This document shows, piece after piece, positions 44,324 to 52,754 of a DNA stretch of 64,000 bases. The DNA lies in contig CAYVRJ010000002.1 in NCBI GenBank assembly GCA_964453645.1, positions 1 to 64,000 on the forward strand. Direction: 5' to 3'. A model generated the notes under the pieces. The model saw nothing but the letters and a program-made list of their open reading frames with translations. It was not told where the DNA came from and ran no database searches. This DNA comes from CAYVRJ01 sp964453645. GTDB taxonomy: Bacteria; Bacillota; Clostridia; Christensenellales; JAWKQI01. Both the position numbers and the translations under genes were made by a program. The stretch's first letter is position 1. The number at the start of each line of letters is the position of its first letter.

Positions 44324-45154
44324 ATGGCCAAAATTACATTAAAAAATGAGATGGAGACATTGCTGATCACGCTTTACTCCAAAGCAGTAATGAGTGAAAC
44401 AAATCAGATTATAATCGACAAAAAGGCCGAAGAAGTAATCAAAATGATTGATTACGACTTTAAAAAGTTAGGTGTCAACAAAAAAACACAGGTCTTTATG
44501 GCCCTTAGAAGTGTCATGATCGATGGGTTTGTGCAGGAATATTTGCGAGAAAATCCCCATGCTCTTGTCCTCCATTTGGGCTGTGGACTTGATTTTCGGC
44601 AGGAGAGAATCGATGCAAAAAATATCCATTGGTATGATCTGGATTATCCTCAGGTCATCCAGTTAAAGCGGCAGTTTTGCAAGGAAAGTGAACACTATCG
44701 ATTCATTGCATCATCGGTCAACGATCTCAAATGGCTTGAAAGCGTTGAATACAGCCCGCAGAACGTCCTTGTCATTGCCGAGGGGCTGACCATGTATCTT
44801 TCGGCAGAGGAAATAGAGGGTTTGATCACTTCGCTCAACCACAAGTTCAACAATATAACGTATATCTTTGATGTATATTCAGAACTTTCAGTAAAGCTTA
44901 CGAAAAACAAATGGAACAATCTGCTCAACAGGACGGGTGCACAGATCAAATGGGGTATCGACGATCCAAAAGAGTTAGAACACCTTGGGATTCAATACTT
45001 AAAAACGCTGTACTTAAACGACAGCAGTTTTGTAAAGACAATTAAAAGCAGATACTTTCGCTTTATGTTTAAGCTGACGATGAAATCAAAGATTGTTAAT
45101 CGCGCCATGTGTATACTGGTTTTCAAAAAGGGAGGGGCAAATGAATCCGTTTAG
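44324..45154 (+). CDS. Class I SAM-dependent methyltransferase of the LCM (TcmP-like) family
   Basis: A 276-residue methyltransferase. The SAM motif is VLHLGCGLDFR, then HWYDLDYPQVIQLKRQF and VLVIAEGLTMYLSAEE, the pattern of leucine-carboxyl-methyltransferase relatives such as TcmP that O-methylate carboxyl or phenol groups of small molecules. ATG 44324 is chosen because GGGGGG lies just before it; 44294 has no such site. It sits inside the exporter run, so it may modify the exported compound. Confidence 0.8.
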   Translation: MAKITLKNEMETLLITLYSKAVMSETNQIIIDKKAEEVIKMIDYDFKKLGVNKKTQVFMALRSVMIDGFVQEYLRENPHALVLHLGCGLDFRQERIDAKNIHWYDLDYPQVIQLKRQFCKESEHYRFIASSVNDLKWLESVEYSPQNVLVIAEGLTMYLSAEEIEGLITSLNHKFNNITYIFDVYSELSVKLTKNKWNNLLNRTGAQIKWGIDDPKELEHLGIQYLKTLYLNDSSFVKTIKSRYFRFMFKLTMKSKIVNRAMCILVFKKGGANESV

Positions 45155-45992
45155 CAAACAAAAAGATTTTTGGGAAAGCGCTATAAACCTTCGTCGCTCA
45201 GTGCGCAGCTATCAGGACAAAAGGCTGACCGATGAGAATATGCAAGCTTTAAGGACGTTTACCGATAATCTGAACATACCGTTTTTACAACCTGTAGAAT
45301 TGAAATATTTCAAAGCTGACCCTACCCGTGCGCTTGCTAATAACCTGCGCAATCCGCCTCCCGACAATATAGCGTTTATTGCCGATACCGATTTATTATC
45401 GGTGGCGTCGGTGGGTTTTGTGGGGGAAATTGTAATTCTCTACGCCACAGGGTTTGGAATCTCCACCTGTTGGTTTGGGCATTATCTGCTGCCCGTGGTT
45501 GAGCGCTTGCTGCTTCTCTCTAAACAGCCGAATGAAAAGAGTCCAAAATACGGTTACGGCAAGGGTGAACTCGTGGGCAAACGAGCGATTTGCATAACAC
45601 CTCTGGGTTACTTAAACGAGGAAAAGCGAAAAATATTAGACCGTATCACAGAACATATGATGAGCTATAAACGCAAGCCGTTAAATGAAAGGCTTAAAAA
45701 CGGTGTGACCGAGGATCAATTGCCAAAAGAGATGGCCCATGCATTCAATCTTGCCATCAAAGCACCATCGGCCGCCAACACGCAACATTGGGAGTTTGAC
45801 ATTTCTTCCGATTACAAGACGGTGAAAATTGCACTGCCTGTGGGATATAAGCATCTAAAATGGGAGCATCCCGATGTTTGCGTTGGTGCATGCGCAGCTC
45901 ATTTTTGGATTGCTATGCAAATGCAAGAGGTACCTTTAGAGGTTTCGCTTTATGCGGAGCAGGGCAGGGCAGTTTGGGAATTCAAACTGTAA
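45141..45992 (+). CDS. Nitroreductase-family protein (TM1586-like)
   Basis: A 283-residue flavin-type nitroreductase fold made of two half domains: NLRRSVRSYQDKRL at the start and FNLAIKAPSAANTQHWEF in the second half. This is the single-chain TM1586-like branch, which often accompanies transporters in clostridia. ATG 45141 overlaps the methyltransferase stop by 14 bp and has GGAGGGG before it, so the two are coupled. Confidence 0.83.
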   Translation: MNPFSKQKDFWESAINLRRSVRSYQDKRLTDENMQALRTFTDNLNIPFLQPVELKYFKADPTRALANNLRNPPPDNIAFIADTDLLSVASVGFVGEIVILYATGFGISTCWFGHYLLPVVERLLLLSKQPNEKSPKYGYGKGELVGKRAICITPLGYLNEEKRKILDRITEHMMSYKRKPLNERLKNGVTEDQLPKEMAHAFNLAIKAPSAANTQHWEFDISSDYKTVKIALPVGYKHLKWEHPDVCVGACAAHFWIAMQMQEVPLEVSLYAEQGRAVWEFKL

Positions 45993-46020
45993 GTATGTAT
46001 AGTTTAGTGAGGAAAACAAT

Positions 46021-46902
46021 ATGAGCAGTATAATCCAACTCAATCATTTGACTAAGTTTTACGGCAAGCAACGGGGAATCGAAGATGTTACATTGAGCGT
46101 TGAGCAGGGCGAAATCTTTGGCTTTATCGGCCCAAATGGTGCGGGAAAATCCACAACCATTCGTACCCTGCTATCACTCTTTGAACCAACAAGCGGCAGC
46201 GCAAGGGTTTTTGGCAAGGACTGCGTAAAAGAGGCTTCGGTCATTGCAAAAGACGTAGGGTATGTCCCCAGCGAAGCTGCCTATTATGACAATATGAAAG
46301 TTGGTGAACTTCTAAACTATACGGCTGCGCTATACAAGAAGGATTGCAAACAAAAAGCCGATGAACTGTGTGCAAGGCTGTCCCTGGACCCAAAGCGCAA
46401 GATTGCAGATTTATCGTTTGGCAACAAAAAGAAAGTTGGGATCGTATCGGCGCTGATGCATTCGCCCAGGCTCATTATCCTAGACGAACCCACGGCCGGA
46501 CTTGATCCGCTGATACAGCAGACATTCTTTGAGATACTCAGCGAGGAAAATAAGTCTGGTGCCACAATATTTTTCTCGTCCCATATATTAAGTGAAGTGC
46601 AGAAGTTCTGCGGGCGTGTAGGCATTTTAAAAGAAGGTAAGCTGATTGGCATTCAATCGATCAAGGAGCTGCGGGAAAACGGTTACAAAAAAGTGTCGGT
46701 CACGGCGAAAAGAACCATACCCGAGGATTATTTCAAAGAGAGCAGCATCGTGGAGTTAAAGCAGGAGGGCGATACCGCTTCGTTTATGTATCGGGGTGAT
46801 GTGGAAACACTGTTCCAGAGGCTATCTGCGCTACAGCTTGCCGATGCGTTTGTGGAGGAACCCACGTTAGAGGAGATATTCCTCCACTACTACGAGAGTT
46901 GA
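46021..46902 (+). CDS. ABC-2 exporter ATPase (module 2)
   Basis: A 293-residue paralogue of the module 1 ATPase: GPNGAGKST, LSFGNKKKVGIVSAL, LIILDEPTAGLD, FFSSHILSE. Both chains end with the same tail pattern (EPTLEEIFLHYYES here, EPSLEEIFMHYYS in module 1), which supports tandem duplication of the module. Confidence 0.92.
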   Translation: MSSIIQLNHLTKFYGKQRGIEDVTLSVEQGEIFGFIGPNGAGKSTTIRTLLSLFEPTSGSARVFGKDCVKEASVIAKDVGYVPSEAAYYDNMKVGELLNYTAALYKKDCKQKADELCARLSLDPKRKIADLSFGNKKKVGIVSALMHSPRLIILDEPTAGLDPLIQQTFFEILSEENKSGATIFFSSHILSEVQKFCGRVGILKEGKLIGIQSIKELRENGYKKVSVTAKRTIPEDYFKESSIVELKQEGDTASFMYRGDVETLFQRLSALQLADAFVEEPTLEEIFLHYYES

Positions 46903-46911
46903 GGTGGTATT

Positions 46912-47697
46912 ATGGCCGTTTTTAAATACGAGCTCAGGCAAATACGCAGTTATACCATCTGGTGGGCAGTGACCTGCGCAGTGGCTATTTATGCCATGCT
47001 ACCCACCTATGCGAGTATGCTTTCCAGTGCAGCAAATATAGAGACAATAGGGCTTAGCGGCATTTTTGATTTGCTTGGGGTTGACCCAACTTATATCGGT
47101 CAACCCATTGGCGTGTTCGGCTTCTTAAACGCTTTCTTCTCCATTGCTGCAGGGATCAGCGGCATGTTTTTAGGCCTGAAAACTTTTACAAAGGAAACCA
47201 TCGGTCGCAGTGCGGAATTCATCTACACCAAACCCGTAAGCCGTGGTTTTGTATATTTAGCCAAAGTAAAGGCAGGGTTTGTAGCTTCGCTGATCATCGG
47301 CATGGCTTACTTTTTGGGTTCACTCGCTGCTGTACAGGGTTTTGCTAATATGGATGTGCCGAACTTTATCCTAATAACTTTGTCGTTTACGCTGATTGAG
47401 GTGTTCTTCCTGCTCTTTGGCGCAATGATCGGTGTGCTCATACCTAAGATCAGAACACCACTTTTATTAAGTGCAGGTGTAGTATTTGTTTTTTACGTCT
47501 TTTCTGCATTTGCCAGCAAAGTTGGCGCAAGTGCCATTCAATATCTAACGCCCTTTTCGTATTTTGGTGCCAGCAAAATCATTCACTCTGGCGGCTACGA
47601 TTTGGGTTATATGACGGCATATGTTTTATTTTTCCTCTTATTTTTGGCAATTGGATATATGACCTTCCGAAAAAAAGATATTACGCTCATATCGTGA
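46912..47697 (+). CDS. ABC-2 exporter permease 2A
   Basis: A 261-residue ABC-2 permease with about six spans and FTKETIGRSAEFIYTKPVSR in the conserved cytoplasmic turn. GAGGTGG precedes the ATG, 9 bp after the ATPase stop. Confidence 0.88.
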   Translation: MAVFKYELRQIRSYTIWWAVTCAVAIYAMLPTYASMLSSAANIETIGLSGIFDLLGVDPTYIGQPIGVFGFLNAFFSIAAGISGMFLGLKTFTKETIGRSAEFIYTKPVSRGFVYLAKVKAGFVASLIIGMAYFLGSLAAVQGFANMDVPNFILITLSFTLIEVFFLLFGAMIGVLIPKIRTPLLLSAGVVFVFYVFSAFASKVGASAIQYLTPFSYFGASKIIHSGGYDLGYMTAYVLFFLLFLAIGYMTFRKKDITLIS

Positions 47698-47705
47698 GGT
47701 GAGAG

Positions 47706-48500
47706 ATGGGAACGATTCTTAGAAATGAAATCAAGCGAACGCGCAAGGGGTTGTTTATCTGGTGCCTGATCACAGGGCTCATCGCCTATCTGGGTATACT
47801 GGAATACCCTGTGCTTGCTCCTTTTACAGCCGAACTTGAAAAGGCACTGGCTATGATTCCGAAGATCGGACAGTTGGCATTCGGCGTGTATAATGTGAAT
47901 CTTGGCGACAGCATCGGTTACTATATTGTGATGTATTACTGGACGGGGTTGATCGTTTTTACCCACGCCATCTATACCGGTGTTTCGATGATTATGAAAG
48001 AACAGCGTGACAGAACCTCGGAGTTTCTATATACCAAGCCTATCACCCGGAGAGAGATCACAACGGCAAAACTGCTTGCGGGTTTTTTCAATATCTTCGT
48101 CATGGGTTTTGTGACGGTTGTGCTGTCTCTGATTGGTATGGTTCAAGCAACGGGGGACACTTCGCTTGTTCATGCTGTATTGCTTTCGGGTATTGGATTG
48201 TTTCTCACACAGATCGTGCTGGTGTCGCTGGGGTTTTTGTGCAGTGCACTGTTTAAAACGTATAAAGGCGGAACTAGAGTTGCCATTCTGGTGCTGCTCG
48301 CAAGCTATTGCTTAATGTTTGTAGTACAGTATTACGATCTTTCATCACTCAATTTCTTGTCACCCCTGACCTATTTCAGCGTCTATGATACCACTGCATG
48401 GGGGTTGAACCCCATCAATATCCTGCTTGCGGCAGTGGTAACGGTGGTTTGCGTTATACTCACTGATCGCATTTACCGTAAAAAAACCATGGTGTCGTAA
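47706..48500 (+). CDS. ABC-2 exporter permease 2B
   Basis: A 264-residue ABC-2 permease with about six spans and MKEQRDRTSEFLYTKPITRR in the conserved turn. It closes module 2 and the TetR-controlled run. The stop lies 23 bp from the convergent FMN reductase gene, with no clear terminator between them. Confidence 0.88.
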   Translation: MGTILRNEIKRTRKGLFIWCLITGLIAYLGILEYPVLAPFTAELEKALAMIPKIGQLAFGVYNVNLGDSIGYYIVMYYWTGLIVFTHAIYTGVSMIMKEQRDRTSEFLYTKPITRREITTAKLLAGFFNIFVMGFVTVVLSLIGMVQATGDTSLVHAVLLSGIGLFLTQIVLVSLGFLCSALFKTYKGGTRVAILVLLASYCLMFVVQYYDLSSLNFLSPLTYFSVYDTTAWGLNPINILLAAVVTVVCVILTDRIYRKKTMVS

Positions 48501-48523
48501 TTAGAATTAAACAAATAATATAC

Positions 48524-49159
48524 TTATTGGCAAAGTCTTTGCCCAAGTAAAAAAGCCTTTTCACAGTCTTTCGGGAATATTTCTTCCCGTCTTTTTTTTC
48601 GCTTATCACCATTAAAAATGGTTATAGCGTATTTATCGTAATCATCGAATTGATATGTGGATGTCACAACAAGGGACTCCGACGCTCCAAATACCCTTTT
48701 TAGTTGTTTTTTATAATACCCAAACCGTTTGTTATAACCTACCAAGGGCAGGGCAAAGGATGGTACATTCATTGTGTAAATAAACGCAGTTTTTATTTTC
48801 TTTCCAAAAGTTGAGGGTTTTAATTCGTAAGAGCAATATGGAAAGAGCAACCGTTCCAAAAACGAACTCATCTCGCCCGTAAGGGAGGCAAAATAGATGG
48901 GGGAGCCTAACACAAGTGCATCACATGTACAGATTTTTTGCAAGATGGGTGTTAAGTCGTCCTTCATGGCACATTGACTGAGTGCAGCACCTTTTCGTTT
49001 GCATGCAAAGCAGCTAATGCATCCCTTAAAGTTCATGTCGTAGAGATGAACGAGTTCGGTCTCGGCTCCAGCTTCTTTTGCACCTTCAAGACATTTGTTC
49101 AAAAGAATATGTGTATTCCAATCCTTCCGGGGGCTTCCGTTTACGGCGATAACTTTCAT
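48524..49159 (-). CDS. NAD(P)H-dependent FMN reductase / flavodoxin-like protein
   Basis: A 211-residue flavodoxin-fold protein of the iron-sulfur flavoprotein type: VIAVNGSPRKDWNTHILLNK (phosphate loop), CISCFACKRKGAALSQC (Cys cluster without a full set for 4Fe-4S) and VLGSPIYFASLTGEMSSFLE. It probably reduces flavin or quinone-like substrates in the cytoplasm. Confidence 0.85.
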   Translation of the reverse strand: MKVIAVNGSPRKDWNTHILLNKCLEGAKEAGAETELVHLYDMNFKGCISCFACKRKGAALSQCAMKDDLTPILQKICTCDALVLGSPIYFASLTGEMSSFLERLLFPYCSYELKPSTFGKKIKTAFIYTMNVPSFALPLVGYNKRFGYYKKQLKRVFGASESLVVTSTYQFDDYDKYAITIFNGDKRKKRREEIFPKDCEKAFLLGQRLCQ

Positions 49160-49298
49160 GAACGCACCTCATATAACATATAGATATCAAATTTAAAGAC
49201 TAAACCCCATGATAACACAATAACCCCCTTTTGTCTGCTTATTTTTGTGAAAGGAAGGTTGGACTTCATTTAAGTTAGTCAAATAGAGGATACGTTTT

Positions 49299-49490
49299 TT
49301 AAAGTTTTTTTGGAGCCTTTTTAACAAAAGCTAAACATTCCGCTCCCGAAGAGCGAAACACGGTTGCAGAAGGGATTTCTGCGGATTTGAATCCATGAAA
49401 CTTGCACGATTTTGGATATGTGTTGTTCCATGTGATCTCAAAATAAATGCACTTAAAACAGTCGACTCTGGTACTCTCATTTTCATTCAT
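49299..49490 (-). CDS. Small four-cysteine conserved protein
   Basis: A 63-residue protein with CFKCIYFEITWNNTYPKSCK, HGFKSAEIPSATVFRSSGAEC and a basic end. The pattern CxxCxxF.ITW...P..CK.FGFKS..PS..V..SSG..C.F occurs in many small clostridial and bacillar proteins, sometimes mislabelled uracil-DNA glycosylase. Four Cys suggest zinc or an iron-sulfur site. ATG 49490 has GGAGGG 9 nt before it. Confidence 0.7.
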   Translation of the reverse strand: MNENESTRVDCFKCIYFEITWNNTYPKSCKFHGFKSAEIPSATVFRSSGAECLAFVKKAPKKL

Positions 49491-49680
49491 AAAATAATCC
49501 CTCCACAACTCTAGTATACCAAAAATCCGTAGATTTTTCCATATGATAAATTACAAGCAAAAGGAATCAACACCCAAACTTGACAGCAACATCTGCCTGT
49601 GTTAAATTGTAACAAGATGATTTTTTCCATATCAATGCTGCATTTGCACTGCGTTGTGGTTAAGAATAGCTAATAAAAAA

Positions 49681-49722
49681 CGTTGCCGGAGTATACTTTA
49701 GAAACTTCGGCAACGCTTTTTT
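49681..49722. terminator. Bidirectional intrinsic terminator
   Basis: CGTTGCCG (49681-49688) and CGGCAACG (49708-49715) form the stem. A T run follows on the plus strand (CTTTTTT) and an A run (AAAAAA) precedes it, so it also ends the minus-strand P-type ATPase gene. Confidence 0.85.
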
Positions 49723-49739
49723 AGATATGTTTTAAATTT

Positions 49740-52370
49740 TTATTTTTTTCTGCGCTGTATGAGTTTGACCACTTCCACAACGGGAATGATCAGGAAGCCC
49801 AAAGCAGCAGCAATTAAATATCCTATGAAACTCACTTGAGTGAACTCAAATGCATTGCGCAAGAACGGAACTTCCAAAACGAGAATGGTTGCCAAAAAAC
49901 TGCCCAGTGCTGCAATGTTTAAGGTTTTGTTCATGCCCTTCATGGAGAGTAGGCTCAAACGATTGCTGCGCATATTGAAACTGTGGAAAATTTCAGCCAT
50001 GGACATGGTCAAGAATGCCATGGTAATGCCGGTGGCGCTGTTGGAAATACTCCAGGTGCCAAATTCCATATAGTGTCCAACAAAGTAACTGGCCAAGGTG
50101 AACACCGCAACGGCAATACCCTGATAGGCAATATCCACACCCATTCCCCCCGAAAACATACCCTCGTTAGAAGACCTTGGCTTGCGCTGCATGAGATTCG
50201 CTTCGGCTTTTTCCATGCCCAGTGCCAGTGCGGGGAAGGTATCGGTGATTAAGTTGATCCACAGCAAGTGTACGGGTTTTAAAATTGTAAAGCCCAGCAG
50301 GGTTGCAACAAAGATACACAGCACCTCACTCATATTGGAGGCCAGCAGGAATTGTATGGTCTTTCGGATATTGTCATAAATCCTGCGACCTTCTTCTACG
50401 GCCGACACAATGGTTGCAAAGTTGTCGTCGGAGAGCACCATATCTGCCACATTTTTGGTTACATCCGTTCCCGTGATACCCATGCCCACGCCAATATCCG
50501 CACTTTTAATGGAAGGCGCATCGTTCACGCCATCTCCCGTCATGGCCGTGATATATCCCGCTTTTTTCCACGCATTCACTATGCGGGTCTTGTGCTCGGG
50601 CTGCACCCGGGCGTAGACGGATATGTTTTGAAACTCCTGTTCAAATGTTTCGTCACTCATGGCACTGAGCTGGGTGCCGGTGAGTGCATGTTGCCCCTCG
50701 GATAAAATATTGAGTTCGTTGGCGATGGCAACGGCAGTATCCACGTGGTCGCCAGTGATCATGATGGGGCGTATGCCTGCACTCCTGCACTTTAATATGG
50801 CATCCTTCACTTCGGGGCGCACAGGGTCGATCATGCCACACAACCCAACAAAACAAAGGTTTTGTTCCAAATGGTTTGGCTCAATGGGCTGAGGTATATC
50901 ATCGTATGTTCGCTGTGCTGCGGCCAGCACCCGGAGGGCACGATCAGCCATGTTTTTGTTTGCAGCAAGGATTGCTTTTCGATCCTCGTCACTTAAAGGC
51001 ACAACTGTGCCGTTTTGCAGTTTGTGGGTACACTGCTTTAACACCTCGTCGGGTGCACCTTTGGTGAATTGAATAAACTCATTTTCCCTTTGGTGCACAG
51101 TAGACATCATCTTGCGATCGCTGTCGAAGGGCGCTTCGGCGACCCGAGGCAGTTCATTCTTTAAATCATACTTTTTGTGGGATAGTTTTGCTGCCCAAGT
51201 GATCAGCGCTGCTTCAGTGGGTTCACCGGTAACGGTGCCGTCTTGGGCGAGTTCGGCGTCTGAGCACAGAGCCATGGCTTTGGCTGTCAAACGTTCATCT
51301 TCTCCAAAATTCTCCACAACGGTCATTTTATTTTGGGTGAGGGTACCCGTCTTATCCGAACAGATAATTTGTGCACAACCCAGCGTTTCAACGGCAGTTA
51401 ACCGGCGAATGATGGCGTTGCGCTTGGACATATTTGTCACGCCAATGGATAATACCACGGTGACAACGGCAGCAAGCCCTTCGGGGATAGCGGCAACGGC
51501 CAAGGATACAGCAATCATAAAGGAATCGATGACTACATGGGCATTCAGCCCTCCAGCGCGAATGAGTTGCACCCCAAAGATCACGGCACAAATGCCAAGC
51601 ACCAGCCAAGTTAGAGTTTTGGACAGTTTGTGCAGTTTCATTTGCAGCGGAGTCTTACCCTGTTGGGCGTTTGCAAGGGCGTGGGCGATCTTACCCATTT
51701 CGGTGCCCATACCCGTTCCGGTAACAGCCATGACGCCACGGCCATACACCACGGTGGAACCCATATACGCCATATTTTTGCGGTCACCCAATGGAATATC
51801 CTGAGATTCGTCGGACAAGTGCAACATGTCGATGAATTTGGTCACAGGAACACTTTCCCCGGTGAGCGCAGCTTCTTCAATTTTTAGGCTTGCACTCTCC
51901 AGCAACCGTCCGTCTGCGGGCACTGCATCTCCGGCTTCCAACAGCACCACATCTCCCACGACAATCTCTTCGCTTTTGAGTACGGTGAGGTTCCCATCCC
52001 GGAGCACCTTGGAGGTTGCGGCAGACATTTTATTCAGCGCTTCAATGGCCTTTTCGGCCTTGCTCTCCTGATATACGCCCAATACGGCATTTAATATGAC
52101 AACCGTTAGAATGATGATAACATCGGCAAACCCTTCGTTTTCAAATACTGCCAGAAAACCGCTGACGAATGCGGCACTCAAAAGGATGAGGATCATTGGG
52201 TCGGTAAGTTGTTTTAAAAACCGCAAGAGCAGGGAATCCTTCTTAGCTTCGGCTAATTTATTCTTGCCGTCTTTTTGTAGCCTTTGCGCTGCTTCTTGAG
52301 AGGACAAACCATTTTTGCTGGTGCCGCTCTGCGTTAAAACTTGATCAATGTCTGATAAATACGCTTTCAT
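49740..52370 (-). CDS. Calcium-transporting P-type ATPase
   Basis: An 876-residue P2-type ATPase of SERCA/PMCA-like bacterial type. Motifs: TGES (170-173), IPEGL in the fourth membrane segment (295-299), phosphorylation site DKTGTLTQNKMT (Asp339), KGAPDE in the nucleotide domain, and TGDGVNDAPS. About ten membrane segments are present. It probably exports Ca2+ (IPEGL is the calcium-type motif). Its promoter is TTGACA, 17 nt, TATACT at 52471-52443 on the minus strand. Confidence 0.92.
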   Translation of the reverse strand: MKAYLSDIDQVLTQSGTSKNGLSSQEAAQRLQKDGKNKLAEAKKDSLLLRFLKQLTDPMILILLSAAFVSGFLAVFENEGFADVIIILTVVILNAVLGVYQESKAEKAIEALNKMSAATSKVLRDGNLTVLKSEEIVVGDVVLLEAGDAVPADGRLLESASLKIEEAALTGESVPVTKFIDMLHLSDESQDIPLGDRKNMAYMGSTVVYGRGVMAVTGTGMGTEMGKIAHALANAQQGKTPLQMKLHKLSKTLTWLVLGICAVIFGVQLIRAGGLNAHVVIDSFMIAVSLAVAAIPEGLAAVVTVVLSIGVTNMSKRNAIIRRLTAVETLGCAQIICSDKTGTLTQNKMTVVENFGEDERLTAKAMALCSDAELAQDGTVTGEPTEAALITWAAKLSHKKYDLKNELPRVAEAPFDSDRKMMSTVHQRENEFIQFTKGAPDEVLKQCTHKLQNGTVVPLSDEDRKAILAANKNMADRALRVLAAAQRTYDDIPQPIEPNHLEQNLCFVGLCGMIDPVRPEVKDAILKCRSAGIRPIMITGDHVDTAVAIANELNILSEGQHALTGTQLSAMSDETFEQEFQNISVYARVQPEHKTRIVNAWKKAGYITAMTGDGVNDAPSIKSADIGVGMGITGTDVTKNVADMVLSDDNFATIVSAVEEGRRIYDNIRKTIQFLLASNMSEVLCIFVATLLGFTILKPVHLLWINLITDTFPALALGMEKAEANLMQRKPRSSNEGMFSGGMGVDIAYQGIAVAVFTLASYFVGHYMEFGTWSISNSATGITMAFLTMSMAEIFHSFNMRSNRLSLLSMKGMNKTLNIAALGSFLATILVLEVPFLRNAFEFTQVSFIGYLIAAALGFLIIPVVEVVKLIQRRKK

Positions 52371-52442
52371 AACGCTCCTGTTTCATTTGTGTTTGATAAG
52401 TCTTGCTTCTTTAATATACCCAATTTTTTAAAAGTCAATAGG

Positions 52443-52471
52443 AGTATAGTAAAATGTAGCAACAGTGTCAA
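52443..52471 (-). promoter_or_regulatory. Sigma-A promoter of the P-type ATPase
   Basis: On the minus strand TTGACA (52471-52466), a 17-nt spacer and TATACT (52448-52443). Transcription starts near 52436, so the structured element at 52494-52591 lies outside the ATPase leader. Confidence 0.8.
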
Positions 52472-52493
52472 GTGAATTTTCCTTGACTATATT

Positions 52494-52591
52494 AACTTTG
52501 CAATGGGAAAACGCCCGCACAGCGTATGTGGGATTGGTTGATGCTGTGCCGCCTGCACTCATGGGGCGTTTACCAATTGGTTTGCAAAGTT
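52494..52591. other. Structured element with nested stems and possible pseudoknot
   Basis: Three nested stems: AACTTTGCAA (52494-52503) with TTGCAAAGTT (52582-52591); AAACGCCC (52509-52516) with GGGCGTTT (52564-52571); and GCACAGC (52517-52523) with GCTGTGC (52543-52549). The loop of the innermost hairpin holds ATTGGT (52533-52538), complementary to ACCAAT (52572-52577) outside the second stem, a possible pseudoknot. It sits between the divergent promoters of the ATPase and the lipoprotein and in the leader of neither. A small RNA, a protein-binding cruciform or a mobile relic are possible. The rest of the 52371-52754 spacer holds the two promoters only. Confidence 0.6.
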
Positions 52592-52673
52592 GTATTCGGC
52601 ATATTGTGCAAGAATAGTGCATTGGAGCACTGTGAGAACTTCAAAGACTTTTATCCTATTTTTCGATAAATTT

Positions 52674-52702
52674 TGACAAGTTGTCCGTTGTAGCTTATAA
52701 TA
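52674..52702 (+). promoter_or_regulatory. Sigma-A promoter of the duplicated-domain lipoprotein
   Basis: TTGACA, a 17-nt spacer and TATAAT (ending near 52701), 54 bp before the ATG at 52755. Both hexamers match the consensus fully. Confidence 0.85.
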
Positions 52703-52754
52703 ATGCTACATCTTTGTTTATCTTGCATGATTTTAAAAATTTGGAGGATAACGA

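Noticed and set aside
52494..52591. Mn2+ (yybP-ykoY) or NiCo riboswitch of the P-type ATPase
   Set aside because: The element lies upstream of the ATPase -35 box and lacks the conserved core sequences of either class.
52428..52622. 64-codon minus-strand frame over the structured element
   Set aside because: It has no ribosome site, runs through the ATPase promoter and is explained by the inverted repeats.
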